Shown here: piece after piece, positions 45,297 to 57,423 of the stretch
How the letters are laid out: every line of letters starts with the position of its first letter
Numbering within the stretch: position 1 is the first letter of the stretch
NCBI GenBank assembly: GCA_963930645.1
Contig: OZ005661.1
Coordinates: forward strand, 197,268,532 to 197,332,531
Direction of reading: 5' to 3'
DNA: 64,000 nt
DNA from: Salticus scenicus
Lineage: Eukaryota > Arthropoda > Arachnida > Araneae > Salticidae
Translations under genes and position numbers: made by a program
The notes under the pieces: generated by a model
Told to the model about the DNA's origin: nothing
Databases searched by the model: none
What the model saw: the letters and a program-made list of their open reading frames with translations, nothing else

Positions 45297-48221
45297 TATA
45301 CAAACAATTTTTTTTACAAACAATTTTTAGTATGATATTACTCTATTGATTAAAAATATTATTTTGATATACTTTAAAATAGAAATTTATTTTATTGCAG
45401 ATTATTAAATTTCTTTTTAATTCAAGGGAATTTTTCCGTTTGCGCAGGATATTTCAAAAAGTAGTTGAGATATGAACTTAAAAATTTTCTCAACCATACA
45501 TTTTCACATAATAAATAAAATGAACTAAAAATAAGAAGCTCTGTTCAAGAGAAGAAAATATTAAATGTGTAAATAGGAAATGGTAATAAATGGAAATTTA
45601 ATGGTAAATTCATATTTCAAATTTATTTGTTAATTAAACTCCACATTATTAAAATAATTAAAACTTTTTAGCCCAGATTCCTAATTTGAATGTTTTGTTT
45701 CATTTAATATAAAAATTATGAGGATAAAGGAAGTTGTAATTGAAGTATCCTGCGTGTAGTGATAAGGCACCCTTGAAAATAATAGGCAATCAAATAATAT
45801 TTAAAAAAAAAAAAAGTTGCACTCCGGGAGTGCCGACAGAAGTGAAAACTTGAACAATTACGTGTGTATTTCTTGAATCGTCAGAAAATATCTTATTGTG
45901 CAGGAAATACTTTTAAATGAAGTGTTTTTTTTTATTCATTAATATAAACTACTACTACAAAAATTATATTACAATTCTTATTTAATGCGCTATTGTACAT
46001 GAAAAATAATGCATATTATTTTTACATACAAAAATTGCAATCTATTGCTTAAAACGTAAATTTACAAATACATAATATATGAAATTTAATTAATTGGTAT
46101 TCTTTGAAATGAATACCAATGAAACTTATGAATTTCCATCCACAATTTTTAACAACACTTCCATCATCATAATTATTATCATTACATTCCAAAACTGATA
46201 CTATAAGTTTATGGTAACTAGAATAGGAAACAAACAATTTTGATTTGAATCTATTCGAATATCTTGTAAAGACTGCATCAATTGTAGTTTTATATCTCAT
46301 TGTGTTAAGATTGCGATCATTGGTCATTGTTAAATCAAATTCTCTATTTAAAAATAATGTACGTAAATTTATTTATTTATTTAAATAATTGTTCACTTAC
46401 GTGATGATGAGCAGCAGTTCTATTAATTTATCAGCAATGATAGATTTACGAATTCAAACTCAAAAGCACTGCGGTACAATATTTTTTATTTAAACAATAT
46501 ACAGTATATAATTATTAACACTTCACATTAGTAAGTTAATTGCATGATACATTATTTGTAGCTAGCTAAATCAAAGAAGAAAAAAAATATTTTAATGAAT
46601 TTCAAGAATTGTCACAATTATAATATCTATGTCGAATTAACAGAAACGTGTGTTGAATTGTATACTGAATTGTATACTGAACTGTTATGCGATTCTCGCA
46701 ATCAAAAGTGTGTTAGATTGTTCGTCGCCGGCAAGGTAGAAATACATTGCATATGGGTGCATTAGATAGCATACGAAAAGGCGCGGAATTTAAAAAATTT
46801 TTGTTTTTTTTCGATTCAAAAAGTTCCGAGATGAATATATATCAGTATGTTGTACGTATATACACAATATATGTTTATATTATATATAGTTATATTATCA
46901 ATGTATTTCAACCCAAACTCAACTCTCGTGTAAACGGGGCCAATATATGTAGATACTAATATACAGAGGTGTCGGTTACGGTAGCAGTGTCGCGAGTTCA
47001 ATGGTTTTTTACCAACTCAAAAATGCCCAATGCGCCTAAAGAAGTTTTCACTTCAATTGTACAGTATGTAATTTCAATTTTTTTTTTTTTTTTTTTTAAT
47101 CTGAAAGTAGGATAAAATTTTGTAGATAACTTTTATCTTCTTCATACATATCTCGCAAAAGCCCGAGTTTCCTTAAACTAACGATAAATATACAAATAAC
47201 TCTGGTATAACTAATACAATGTATTGGAATAAAGAAAAAAAATTATCCGGTGTGTTTCCCAGCATGCATTTTAACTGAATAAAATAAAGAAAAAGGATAA
47301 TTTAATGAGAAAAATTACTTCACAATCGCTATAATATATTGAGGTAAAGAAAATAAACACTTTTCCAATGGTTTACGTGGTTTATTCGAAGACTCATTCA
47401 TTGATTCAAATAATAAATTAAACATACAAAATTCATTGATCCATTTGCAGAGATTTATTTAACTAATTTATATCAGTAATAAAAAAAAAAAATCAGGAAA
47501 TAATAATAATAATAATATTAATAATAAATATGTAAAATTAATCATAACGAGAAATTAATTTCATAAATAAATAAACAGACATTTGGTTATAAAATTTAAA
47601 TTAAAGTATTATGATATCATTTTTAAATTGTTGGACTTCAAAACAAATAAATATGATGATGTAAAAGAGAAAACATTTGTCTTAGATATCATGTAAATCA
47701 ATGTTCCGTCATTTGAACTGACAAGGAAAAATAAATTCGTAAATATTTGGCATTAATACATGCATTGATCAAATGACAAAATTGAGCATTAGGCGGTTGC
47801 AGAGCGGCCATTTGTAAATAAAAGACACGTAGAATATTTTTTGTAGGACTTAGAAAAATGCTTACAATTTTTTATTTTCATAATATTGTTAGCCAAATGC
47901 ATAGAAAAGTTTTACTGGATCTATATTGACATTTGCTACAGGGTGGTCGAAAATACTTTCAGATTTATATAGTTCGTTGATGAACTTCTACAATTACTGT
48001 CGTAAACTTATATACACTGAATAAGATGAGGATTATTCTCTTCAAAGTTCAAATTCCAAAGTTTTAGAACATTTCATTCAGTGGGGAATCTTTTTTTAAT
48101 TGTAAAAACCGTCTGTTTGTTAAATCTTGTTAAACTTTTAAGCAGGAAAGTGCTTTAACATAATGGTACAGGCTGAGAATTGTTTGATTTGTTTCATGTG
48201 TAAAGGGCAGACATAAAATAC
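45297..48221. other. AT-rich, mostly unassigned
   Basis: Two small GC-richer patches (45815-45845 with CACTCCGGGAGTG, and 46700-46800) carry no recognised gene. AGAAGTGAAAACTT at 45836 is mirrored by AAGTTTTCACTTC at 47042. Nothing else of note. Confidence 0.45.
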
Positions 48222-48560
48222 ACTGTTAAAAATAAATCCGTGAATTAACGGTGAAACGACTGGCAGCAAAGTTGCCTGATTTTTTCCGTTCCGTTAGTAC
48301 ATTTTCCGTTTTGTAAGATAAAAAAGGAAAAATTCCGTTTGAGTAAGCGGCAACTTTCCGTTATGAAACTGGTATTTCTCCGTTAATTCCTACCGTTATT
48401 TTCCGTTAATTAACGGCCATTTTCCATTCGTTAATATGGCAAAAAGGGTATATTTCCGATTTTTATCAATTTTTGTCAGGTCACTATCCGTTAATTTAAT
48501 ACAATAAGAAGGGTATATTTCCGTTTTTGATCAGCTTTTCTCTAGTCACAATCCGTTATT
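48222..48560. repeat. TCCGTTA-rich repeat, MITE-like
   Basis: Begins near ACTGTTAAAAATAAATCCGT and contains eight or more TCCGTT or CCGTTA motifs in about 330 bp. There is also a duplicated GAAGGGTATATTTCCG-type segment (about 48446 and 48510). No ORF. Probably a non-autonomous element with internal motif amplification. Confidence 0.5.
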
Positions 48561-49130
48561 AACATTTTTTATTTAGAAATGATAATTTTTCAAACACATT
48601 TGAAAAGTAATCATTTCTAAATTGATTCCATCATTTTAATAAGAGTATACGCTCTCATCAAAACAATAAAAATATAATAAATGACAACTATAGATAATTG
48701 CATTTTTTCTGAAAATAAAACTACCTTTTTTAGAAAAAATACCACTACTAAAGATTCCTATAAGTCAAAGTTTTTAATGTATAAAAAGACTACACTTTCT
48801 TCAGTTTCAACCCATTAGGCGCCAATACTTCCATTTTGGGAACATTAACTTTTAATTATTTTTTTTCAAACTAACTATTCAAATCATAATTACAAGGTCA
48901 ATTATATTTGAATTTAGAATAAATGCAACATATTGTGTAATTTTTCAATAAAACTTCTGTTAAAATTTGCATTTTTTACAGAAATTTAAAATATGTTAAT
49001 TTTTACCTTTTCATTAAATTCAATATCTATGCTTGTATTTTTAGAAAATATAATAATGAAAACTTTTTTATTGGTTTAAATTTTCTTAGAACCTATTGTA
49101 ACAAACAACGTTGATTAAAACTGAAAATCT
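48561..49130. other. AT-rich, nothing recognised
   Basis: CCATTTTGGGAACATT at 48831 recurs at 49170, and GGCGCC occurs at both places. No gene seen. Confidence 0.4.
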
Positions 49131-49241
49131 ACATCAACTCGTTCTCAACAGAAGAATAAACAGCCTTTTCCCATTTTGGGAACATTGGCGCCTTCTTTGG
49201 TTTTTGAAACCAATCAGATTTCTGTGCATATAACTGACAAA

Positions 49242-50453
49242 ATGGCTAAGGTATGTCCTATTTATTGATATTCTGCAAAAAAGTTTCATCAGTTTAGGGT
49301 GTTTTGAGAATTTTTGTGCATCTATAAAGAAATGATACTTTAAACAGGCTATCATTGTGTAAAAATGCACTTGTGATAAATTTTGTAACCATAAAATTCA
49401 TGTTAAAAATTTGGATTACTACACTTTCATAAAAATATCATTTTAATTTACAAGTGCAATTTACATTGGCAAAGAGTTTACAGACACCTTGGTATTTGAG
49501 TAGAAGTAGTAGTGATAAAGTAGAAGTAGCTGTGATTAATGTCACAATGAGCTACGGAATGGGCTATTGGAGAGGATCTGGGATCCACCCTAAGGTTGTT
49601 CCATACAGATCAGGGTTGTCAGATTTGCTGCCCGGATAGATACCCATTTTCCCCACTGGGGTTTTTTTGAGAAAATAGTTTTTTTTTTTTTTTTTTTAAT
49701 AAGACAAAATTTTGTTAAGTAATTTTTAAAAGCAATAATATTCAGTAAAATACTTTTTTAGATGTAAACTTGATGTGCATGATTATTATACCATGTTTTA
49801 TTGAATTTCATTAAGGAAAGAAAAGACCTTTCGAAACCAAACATTATACATTTTGGCATAGTTTTTTTTTTTTTATTCAGCATAAACAGAAAACTTTTGC
49901 TCATTTACAGATGAAATTTTTACTATTATTGCAACATTGTACTAGGTTTAAAATTCTAACCTGTTTTTGGAATAAAATAAATATAATTTTTTTAATAACA
50001 TAAAATATATGCACATAATTAAAAAAAAAATAAACTGTCTTACCTCTTGTTTCTTGCAAGATAACTTTTTAAAAATATACAACAAAACCTATACTCTTGT
50101 ATCAAATTAAAGCTAAACACTGCCTTTATTCTGTAAACTTCAAAATTTAAACTATTCTAAAACATTACTATTTTTTAAAATTAAAATTACGTACAATTTT
50201 GAAATTATTAAAATTTTTGTGATATATCAAGATATAAAATAAAATATTTTTGACCCACTATCAGAACTGAGGTTGAAAATAAAGATCCATATGTACAATA
50301 CATATGAAAAATTTCAAAGCTTTTTTGACATACAAACATATATTTTAACTTTACACAAATTGAACTAGTATGTTGTGGCCACCATAAGACTTTCTTCTAT
50401 ATTTTCCTATACATATTCAATCAGTAACAATATTAAAAAAAAAAAAAAGATTT

Positions 50454-50484
<31 letters not shown>

Positions 50485-50514
50485 AAAATTAATACATATT
50501 CAATCACTCACAAT

Positions 50515-50549
<35 letters not shown>

Positions 50550-50991
50550 GAATTTTTTTCTAAGTTTTTTTTTTTTTTTTGGTTAAAAGTAAAAAAAAAT
50601 CGATAACTTTGTTTTAAATTATCACAGATTTATAGTTCAACCATTCGTTTTAAAGGTATTGACGAGACCTTTCGAATGATACCCATCTTCAAAATTTACC
50701 CCCCCCCGGGGGGGTACTTCCCCCCCAGGGGGGGAAGCGATGCCCCCCCATGCACAAAATTTTTTTCCTAGTTACGTACTACTATTATCAATAATTCATA
50801 TTAATTTTACAAACACAAGTGTAAAATAACTCTTATTATGCACATTTATACGAATTTTTGTCCTATGCTGCCATGTTAAAAATTTAGATAAAATGCTATC
50901 ACAGCGCCACCTGTTGAGCTATTGATCCCCAAATATAATCAGCAACAGTTTATGTCGGGGACCAACTAAATACCAAGTTTGGTAAAATTTC

Positions 50992-51026
<35 letters not shown>

Positions 51027-52288
51027 TTTTTTTTTGTTAAAAGTAAAAAAAATCGATAACTTTGTTTTAAATTATCACAGATTTATGGTTCAACCATTCG
51101 TTTTAAAGGTATTGACGAGATCTTTCGAATGATACCCATCTTCAAAATTTAACCCCCCCGGGGGGGTACTTCCCCCCCCAGGGGGGGAACCGATGCCCCC
51201 CCATGCACAATTTTTTTTTCCTAGTTAACTACTACTATCATCAATAATTCAAATTCATTTTACAATCACAAGTTTAAAATAACTCTCATTATGCCCATTT
51301 ATACGGAATTTTGTCCTATGCTGCCATGTTAAAAATTTGCATAAAATGCGATTACAGCGCCACCTGTTGAGCTATTGATCCCCAAATCTAATGGGCACCA
51401 GTTCATGTCAGGGTGCAACTAAATACCAAGTTTGGTTAAATTTCATTCATATGTTCGTGAGATACAGCGTCCACAAAAAAATGATACAGACAGACAGACA
51501 CACAGACAGACAGACAGACAGACAGACACACAGACAGACATTTTCTAAAAACTATCAATTCGTGTTCAGGACATCCCAAAACGTGTAGATCCGTCAAAAA
51601 ACGGAGGTCGAAAATTTTCGCGAATCCAATACTTTCTCTATATTACATATAGAAGAAAGTAAAAATTAAAAAAAATGTTCATTTCCTACTTGATCGATCA
51701 AAATACTCTAGATTATCATAGCAACACAGCACATTTTGAAGTAACTTTCTTATTTAATCCATAAGAATCTCACAGAATTAAAATATTAAAGTTCCCGTGT
51801 TTTTTGCCAGTTACCAAGAGGTGGAAAAACTCAGCATTTACTTACTTTAAAAAGACATTGGTATGGCTAAAACTTCTTAACATTTCTTAAACACATATTT
51901 CAATTACTCTCCATTACACTAATTATACAAATATATTATGTCAGTATTTAACTGTTTTAAAATTTTACAAACCTTAGAGCAAGTTGACCTTGAAAACCTT
52001 GTGGGGCCCCAGATTTTCTTGAACTTGGGGACCCTCAAAGTTGTTTTTTTCAAATCAGGCTCATCACCTCCTAAGGCCAGCCCTGTATATACCATAAATT
52101 ATCAACTTAATGAGAAAAAAAATTCCATTTTCCCCAAAAAACCCATCTTTCTACCCAAATAACAGAAGTTTTTAAATAAAGCCCACCTGGGCTAGGTTTT
52201 TCTACAAAATCCGGGATTTTTACAACCCTGATACGGATGCTATTACAATTTGGATTTTCAACAGAAAAACTTTGGAATCCCAACGTAG
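49242..52288 (+). CDS. Candidate small spliced gene split by a hAT element
   Basis: Speculative. ATG at 49242 (context ACAAAATGG) gives M-A-K, then a consensus donor AAG/GTATGT at 49251. CCAATCAG, a CCAAT-box type motif, lies about 30 bp upstream (49210). An acceptor TTTACAG (49477-49483) opens a frame starting TPWYLSRSSSDK and continuing VAVINVTMSYGMGYW, then GSGIHPKVVPYR, up to 49610. The phase matches exon 1. A hAT insertion (49611-52230, 8-bp TSD) breaks it. Skipping the element and one TSD copy, the frame goes on from 52239 for 16 codons to TAG at 52286-52288, about 62 residues in all. No family recognised. It would be convergent with the minus-strand gene ending at 52784, and inactive unless the element is spliced out. 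Confidence 0.3.
49611..52230. mobile_element. hAT element with nested R2, 2.6 kb
   Basis: Ends CAGGGTTGTCAGATT (left) and inverted AAAATCCCGG...ACAACCCTG (right) share CAGGGTTGT. The flanks ATACAGAT (49603-49610) and ATACGGAT (52231-52238) form an 8-bp target duplication with one mismatch, the hAT signature. Inside lies an R2 insertion (50365-51662). No transposase is recognisable, so it is non-autonomous. Near 52000-52090 a GC-richer piece holds CAGCCCTG, perhaps the end of another hAT MITE. Confidence 0.8.
50365..51662 (-). mobile_element. R2 copy with internal 450-bp tandem duplication
   Basis: 3' end on the minus strand at 50365 (hairpin GTGGCCAC, ACATACTAG); 5' hairpin at 51631-51662 (TACTTTCTCTATATTAC and its mirror). 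A block from ATCGATAACTTTGTTTTAAA to the poly(A)/poly(T) junction is present twice, offset by about 453 bp (50600 and 51053). Each copy has a C8/G7 palindromic run. A (GACA)n microsatellite lies at 51486-51540. Confidence 0.75.
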
Positions 52289-52729
52289 CAAAGTAGGCTG
52301 CCGAGCTCTTAACGGTGGCACAGTTGAGGACGACACACTGTTATATCTTCAGTCTCTTCACAGACCAGTTGAGAGGAATTCCCCCCCCCCCCCACATGAA
52401 ATTTTTATTTCTTTAAATTAATGTGCACACAAAGGAAATTGCATGTAGCAGTAGCAACCCTATAAGAATAACTCTCATTTATGTTTGTTATATAAAACTT
52501 ATTATAAAACTTAATTTCTGCAAATTGCAGTCAAAAATTTGGCTGAAGACATTAAAAAAACTAAAAATTTTGTATTACAACCCTAAAATTGTATAACAAA
52601 GTTACTGTTATCACATGGGAGTAAAAAAAGTAAAATTTTCTATAAGTATTTTTTGTCTCTAATTAATCTCACAAAACTTTGAACAGAATTAAAACTATAC
52701 ACAAGCATATAATAGCATATAAAATCAAT

Positions 52730-52735
52730 TTTATT
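52730..52735 (-). promoter_or_regulatory. Poly(A) signal of the minus-strand gene
   Basis: AATAAA on the minus strand, about 50 bp downstream of the stop codon at 52784-52786. Position is right for a short 3' UTR; AT richness makes chance occurrence possible. Confidence 0.5.
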
Positions 52736-52783
52736 ACATAGTATACATATAATCATTTACAATATTGCAATAATACATTTTTT

Positions 52784-52919
52784 TTATATGTTAAACAAAC
52801 TTCCAAATGATTTCAGCTCATTGACAAGTTTCAGAACTTTGGGAGATACAGAATACTGTTTACTATTTTTTTTCTTAGGAGCTTTTGACCCGCGCTCCGG
52901 ATTTATATTGGCATAGCAC
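52784..52919 (-). CDS. Terminal coding exon of uncharacterised gene
   Basis: The acceptor TTTATATAG (minus strand) precedes an exon that completes an AGG codon begun in the exon at 63512-63677. It then reads CYANINPERGSKAPKK, then SVSPKVLKLVNELKSF and ends GSLFNI at TAA (52784-52786). The INPERGSK block directly after a (T)xEFIQR block is the arrangement I know from the C-terminus of a widespread animal family of uncharacterised proteins, often labelled SAM-domain-containing or SAMD3-like. Family memory only; the function is unknown. GC content, lack of stops, codon phase and splice sites all agree. A short 3' UTR with AATAAA follows. Earlier exons lie beyond the window's right edge. Confidence 0.85.
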
Positions 52920-52952
52920 CTATATAAAGAAAGAAAAAAAAACACTTTTTAA

Positions 52953-53040
52953 TAAGGGTAGTCAGATTTGCTCCCCGGGCAGACACATATTTTCACCTTG
53001 GGGAGAATTTTTTTGCCCTAAGAAACTTGTAATTTTAAGG
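52953..53040 (+). mobile_element. hAT end fragment
   Basis: GTAGTCAGATTTGCTCCCCG and TCACCTTGGGG closely match the left end of the hAT element at 49611 (GTTGTCAGATTTGCTGCCCG...CCCCACTGGGG). No matching right end was found, so it is truncated. It lies just inside the large intron. Confidence 0.6.
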
Positions 53041-53093
53041 ACAAAGAAAAATGTAACATTAAAATGTTGATTTACAAGTATAAATCATACTCA

Positions 53094-53238
53094 CAGGGCT
53101 GCCAAGAGGTGTCAGAGGGCCAGGGATAAACATTTAAAATGGGGCCTTTTTAGAACTTCACAACCACACTCTGGGGTCCCCCAAGAATTGGGGACCCAGA
53201 GCAAAGTGCCTCAGTTACCCCCTCTATCGGCAGCCCTG
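53094..53238. mobile_element. hAT MITE, 145 bp with 8-bp TSD
   Basis: CAGGGCTGCC (53094) and GGCAGCCCTG (53238) are perfect 10-bp inverted ends; CATACTCA and CTTACTCA flank it (8 bp, one mismatch). An inner GGGTCCCCCAAGAATTGGGG makes a further hairpin. The small size and clean ends suggest fairly recent insertion in the intron. Confidence 0.85.
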
Positions 53239-54308
53239 CTTACTCATATGATGATAATCATACCTGTCATGCAATGATATTTACCTCTTTTATTATTTTG
53301 TATATAGTGTGATTTTTTAATGCAGTTACAAACTTCTGGGAGGGGTAGGGTAGACCTAAACAATTTGAAATTACATAGGTACTTGGGGTCTCAAAATGTC
53401 ATCTAAATCCGCGAGAGACATTTAACATAATATGCAAAACTAATGAAGCAAACAAAAATAATTTTCCAAACATCTAATTTACACTTTTTCCAAATATCTA
53501 ATTTATACTTTTTTACACACATTCGAACAATATCTCTACAGAATATGTTCAAATTAGTTAGGAAATACACTGAGACACATGTAACATGGCATTCACATCC
53601 ATCAGTGGATGCGGTGATGCAGCACCGCATGTTTCGAGTCTCTCTCTCTTCATCTGGCAAAACTTTTGTGCTTATTCTGTAGAACTATTGTTGGCATATG
53701 TGTAAAATGTGATGAAAAAATCATAAATTAAATCTTGTATAATCATTCTTGTTTGTCGTTTTTGTATCACTTATTATCTTAAACACCCCAGTGGCTTCGA
53801 ACGTAGCAGTTTGCGACTCCATGCTTCTAATTTGAAACAGCACCTTTGACCTTATACAGTTGATAAATTACTTTTGTGGATTTTGATTGAATAATAAATT
53901 GCATATATTCTCATATGTGGAGCACTTTCCTTTCTTGTATTTTTTGCATACACTACCGCATAAACAAATCACCTTCACCAAACCACTACTGCAGTGTGAC
54001 TTTGAGTCATCTAGGTGTGCCCTATCCGTCCTAGAAATTTGAAATCCTATTACTAATACAATTCTTGTTTACTGTTCCTGTACAAAACACTTTAAAATCA
54101 AAGAGAATATTATAAAAGAGCATGTTTTATTGAATCTCTTGATGTAAAAAATATCTATAAAGATATTAGTTGTTGTTAAATTATAACTTAAACAGAACCT
54201 TATTTGTAAAAAGCATTTTACACCTCAATTATTGAATTGAAAACTAAGATTAACTTATAAAAAATGTTTATAGGCATAGATTTATTTTTTATATATAGCA
54301 TAACCACA
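53239..54308. other. Intronic AT-rich sequence
   Basis: Small ORFs near 53403-53682 overlap on both strands and have no recognised family. Nothing else supported. Confidence 0.45.
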
Positions 54309-54905
54309 TCAATGGCACCCATTAACAAATGATGTGCTGGATTCGTGTAAATAACGCTGACATCTGACACACTTAATCCAATCACAGGTTTTTTTATCGG
54401 TTTTTGAGTAATCTTCTTCGCATCCAATGCACTTTTCCACTTCTTCAAGAAGTCCGTTACTTGAGTCATCCTTGTACTGAACTTCATTTAACGAGTCTGA
54501 ACTGTCTGCATTTTCTTTACGCTTCTTGATCCGAACATTTTTCAGGAGTTTTTTTTTTTTTTTCTTTTTCATCAAATTTCAATTTTAACATGTTAATATT
54601 TTCTTTTGATGGCAAGTTTCTAGCTTTAAGTTTTCTACGTTTGTTTGTTTGATTGATTTTGGATCTAGCTAGGATAGGTGAAATATTGCTGAAAATTTTG
54701 GAAGGTGTCAATTGGGTCATTTCATTTTAAATCATAGGCCAAATATCATCTGGTCTTGTAGAAGGTCTTATTACAGGTGACAATGCTCTTCTTTAAGAGG
54801 ATTTTTGGCCACATTTGTTTGCTGAAGTAAAGTCGATGAATCTGGTAGTGGATTTCAGCAAGGGAAACGAGGTTCTTAAGGGGTAGATTCCCATTGCATT
54901 GAACC
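54309..54905 (-). pseudogene. pogo/Tigger-type transposase C-terminus
   Basis: Minus-strand blocks in several frames follow the order seen in pogo-like DDE transposases. GIYPL at 54877-54891 matches the (t)GIyPln block just after the DDE core. A PLPDSSTL-like piece follows (about 54855-54830). MTQLTPSKIFSNISP then RSKINQTNKRRKLKAR (54720-54620) fits the tTPe.i.p.PKa and basic region. Last comes a zinc-knuckle tail CIGCEEDYSKTDK then DWIKCVRCQRYLHES (54454-54340), the C..C...WI.C..C..w.HE pattern. Frameshifts occur at the A/T run 54549-54563 and between blocks, so it is dead. The DDE core is missing. It sits antisense-neutral within the large intron, same strand as the host gene. Confidence 0.65.
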
Positions 54906-55331
54906 AGATATTTTTTTCCTCAGAAATAGGGAATCAGGATTTTCTTATGAATCCCGGGAATTCCCGTGACAGAATTCTAGAGTACAACCACTAGTCAAAA
55001 TGTCATATAGAACATGTTTATGGGATGGCCATCTATCCCGATGATTTGGTGGACGTCTCTCCCGATTGACCATGATAGACGACCATAGCGCGTCATTAAA
55101 CATGGTGGACGCCAACTCAAAGAAAACCTACCTACTGGCATGCAGTTAGGCCTAAACAACTACGAAACTAAAGTTTATCACACAACTCACATTGAAACTT
55201 ATATTTAAATCAAAAGGGTATGACATGCTATATAATTTCAAGGGATATCGGAAACTAAAATCATGAAAATTACTTATTTTTAGTTAAAATTCAAAGACAT
55301 CCAGAAATAGCAACACTCACTCATGTTCCTA
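54906..55331. other. Unassigned intronic sequence
   Basis: GGATGGCCATCTATCCCG (55013) echoes TTGGCCATCTATCCCAGG (63062). No gene or complete element recognised. Confidence 0.4.
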
Positions 55332-55515
55332 ACTACCCACATAACACATACGTCCATATTATGTTCATATTTCATCTATCGCGTCCGAGTTACGTCTATA
55401 GACGAGTTCTGAACATAGATCTCCAGCTCCAGTATGTTCAGAATATGTGAAATTCCGAACATAGACGTATCTACGAAAAACGTACAAAATATGGACATCA
55501 GTTTAGGCACATAAA
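55332..55515. mobile_element. Fragment related to the CCCAGACA element
   Basis: CCCACATAACACATACGTCC, TTATGTTCATATTTCATCTA and AACATAGACGTATCTACG resemble parts of the 62107-63006 element (motifs TATTATGTTCA and GACGTA). Several GACGTA/TACGTC inverted motifs allow folding. Ends not defined. Confidence 0.35.
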
Positions 55516-56920
55516 TTGAATGAAAATTGAACTAATCCAGTTTACGTAAATACTTGAGCTAAAACTGCACCTGTATGTCGCCATTTTATTAATGTGGATG
55601 TTGTAATCAAATATAAGAAAGTTTTATCTTCTACAAAATTTTGCGATTGAAATTAAATTAACTATTTCTTTTTTTATCTCATTTATTGTTCAGACTGCTG
55701 CTCTCTCAACTTTCTCTAGCTGCTTCTGCCTATTATTTACGTTTGTATCGCTTTTTCGTCTGTATTTGTGTTGCGTGGTTGTTTCTGTAATTCTTTCTAA
55801 TAATCTGAAAAGATTTTAATTTCATTGAAGTCTATCTATGAAAAACTAATTAAATATATATATATACTTCGTGACAAAATAACTTACTTTTGCTGTATTA
55901 ATATCTTTTTTCTGTATTTGTGAAAATGTTAGTCCTTGAAATAATAAGTAAAAATTTTTAAATAAACACTATAATATTAAGCCTTTATTCTTAGATTAAA
56001 ATAAAAAGTAGATTATTTTCAAATGTATTAAATACTAATAAAAACATGTTTACTTCTGATTTGATCGTTATTATGTTTTTGTTTTTCCTTTATTAATAAG
56101 TTATAAACTGTATTTACACATATATCTGTTTGACAAATGCTTGTTTTTCTTTTATTTTTTCGCCCGCTGAGTAATTGTAATAAGTGTTGGAAAGATAAAA
56201 ATGCATCAAACATCTTGTAATTTAACTTTTTTAAAAGTTGTCAGTTGAGAAAATTATATTGTTTTTATATAGTTTAACAGTTAACTAAAAAATCCTATTT
56301 ACATTCCCATATGCAATGTAAATTTTAGCCTAATACATTCATAAATTTTATCAAATTGACTGTGTCACTTTAAATACAGATATTTCAAAATTCTGCATGA
56401 ATATATGGGGATAAATTGAGTTTTTAAAATGTGGTTTAAATACGAGTTTCTTTATTTTTGAACTTATTACAGAACTTGTAATATGTATAATTATAAAAAT
56501 TCTAAGTTTAGACCTTTTTTTATTGTTGTTATTTTAGAATTATTTTAACAGGGCTGAAACAATCCTGCAATAATACTCAGGATTTTTTAAATAGTATCAC
56601 TATTCCCCCTGCAATTGTATCTAGCTATCTTTTTCTTTCCATTATCATCAGTATTCTTTATCATTTTAAAAACAAACTCAACATTTTCTTTCAGTTTAAA
56701 TTAACTAACATTTCTCTTAAAAATCAGCAAATACATTATAAATGAAAAAGGTCTATCTAAATAAAATATTTTATGGCAAATGCATATCATATTGCGTTTT
56801 TTTTTTTTTTTTTTTTTTTTTATAAAAGTCTCAAATGTTTTTAACTTTTCTTTATAGTTTGTCGCTTTCTTCTTTTTGCTCTATATATAGCAATATCACT
56901 TTATACACAAATACAGATCC
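55516..56920. other. Intronic AT-rich, nothing recognised
   Basis: Poly(T) near 56800-56821. No ORF or element end supported. Confidence 0.5.
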
Positions 56921-57240
56921 GACTAGCTAGATATTTGAAACTTTCAGAAAACGATGACAATGCATTTTTTTAAAATACTTTTACTTAGTCAACTGTTTTG
57001 GGTCCCCGCTGCGTTCGATAACGTTTATCTGATTCAACATAAAGTTTATTTAACTATCTTCCCGGCTAGCTAGACATTTGAAACTTTTAGAATAGCTCAA
57101 AACACGATAACAATGCATTTTTTAAATACTCTTGGCTAATTATTGTTTCGGGTCCCCGCTGCCTTCAGTATCGTTCGTGTGATTCAACAGCAAATTTAAA
57201 ATTATGGTATATAAAAAGTTTTTATCTTGCAATTATTTAA
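56921..57240. repeat. R3-related tandem duplication, period about 143 bp
   Basis: CTAGCTAGATATTTGAAACT at 56921 and CTAGCTAGACATTTGAAACT at 57064 begin two units that also share ACGATGACAATGCATTTTTT and GTTTTGGGTCCCCGCTGC. The block belongs to R3 (see 27341) with local duplication. Confidence 0.7.
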
Positions 57241-57277
57241 GATGAGTCTATCCTGCTAATTGATTTTGTATTAAGTG

Positions 57278-57419
57278 CAGTCGAACCTTATTAATATGAA
57301 TCTCAAGGGGATAAAAAATTTGTTCGTGCTATTAGTAACTCAGAAACTAATTTTCCTTTTCACAGGGATTGTGGAAACAGTTCATGTTAAAAGTAATTCA
57401 CATTAATGAGGTTCGACTG
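57278..57419. mobile_element. pogo/Tigger-type MITE, 142 bp
   Basis: CAGTCGAACCTTATTAATAT at the left mirrors ATTAATGAGGTTCGACTG at the right. TIR type (CAGTnnAACCT) is typical of pogo elements, and TA follows the right end. A pogo transposase relic lies 2.5 kb away (54309-54905), though a link is only inference. Confidence 0.7.
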
Positions 57420-57423
57420 TAAT

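Noticed and set aside
45815..47065. Inverted AGAAGTGAAAACTT pair as element ends
   Set aside because: The match is about 14 bp with no extended arms or TSD.
52239..52385. Open plus-strand frame starting DAITIWIFNRKTLES after the hAT element
   Set aside because: It is in a different frame from the upstream exon and has no start, splice signal or family match; noted only as an alternative to the candidate small gene.
54218..54487. Minus-strand ORF of 89 codons
   Set aside because: It overlaps the pogo relic in another frame and its residues match no pogo block.
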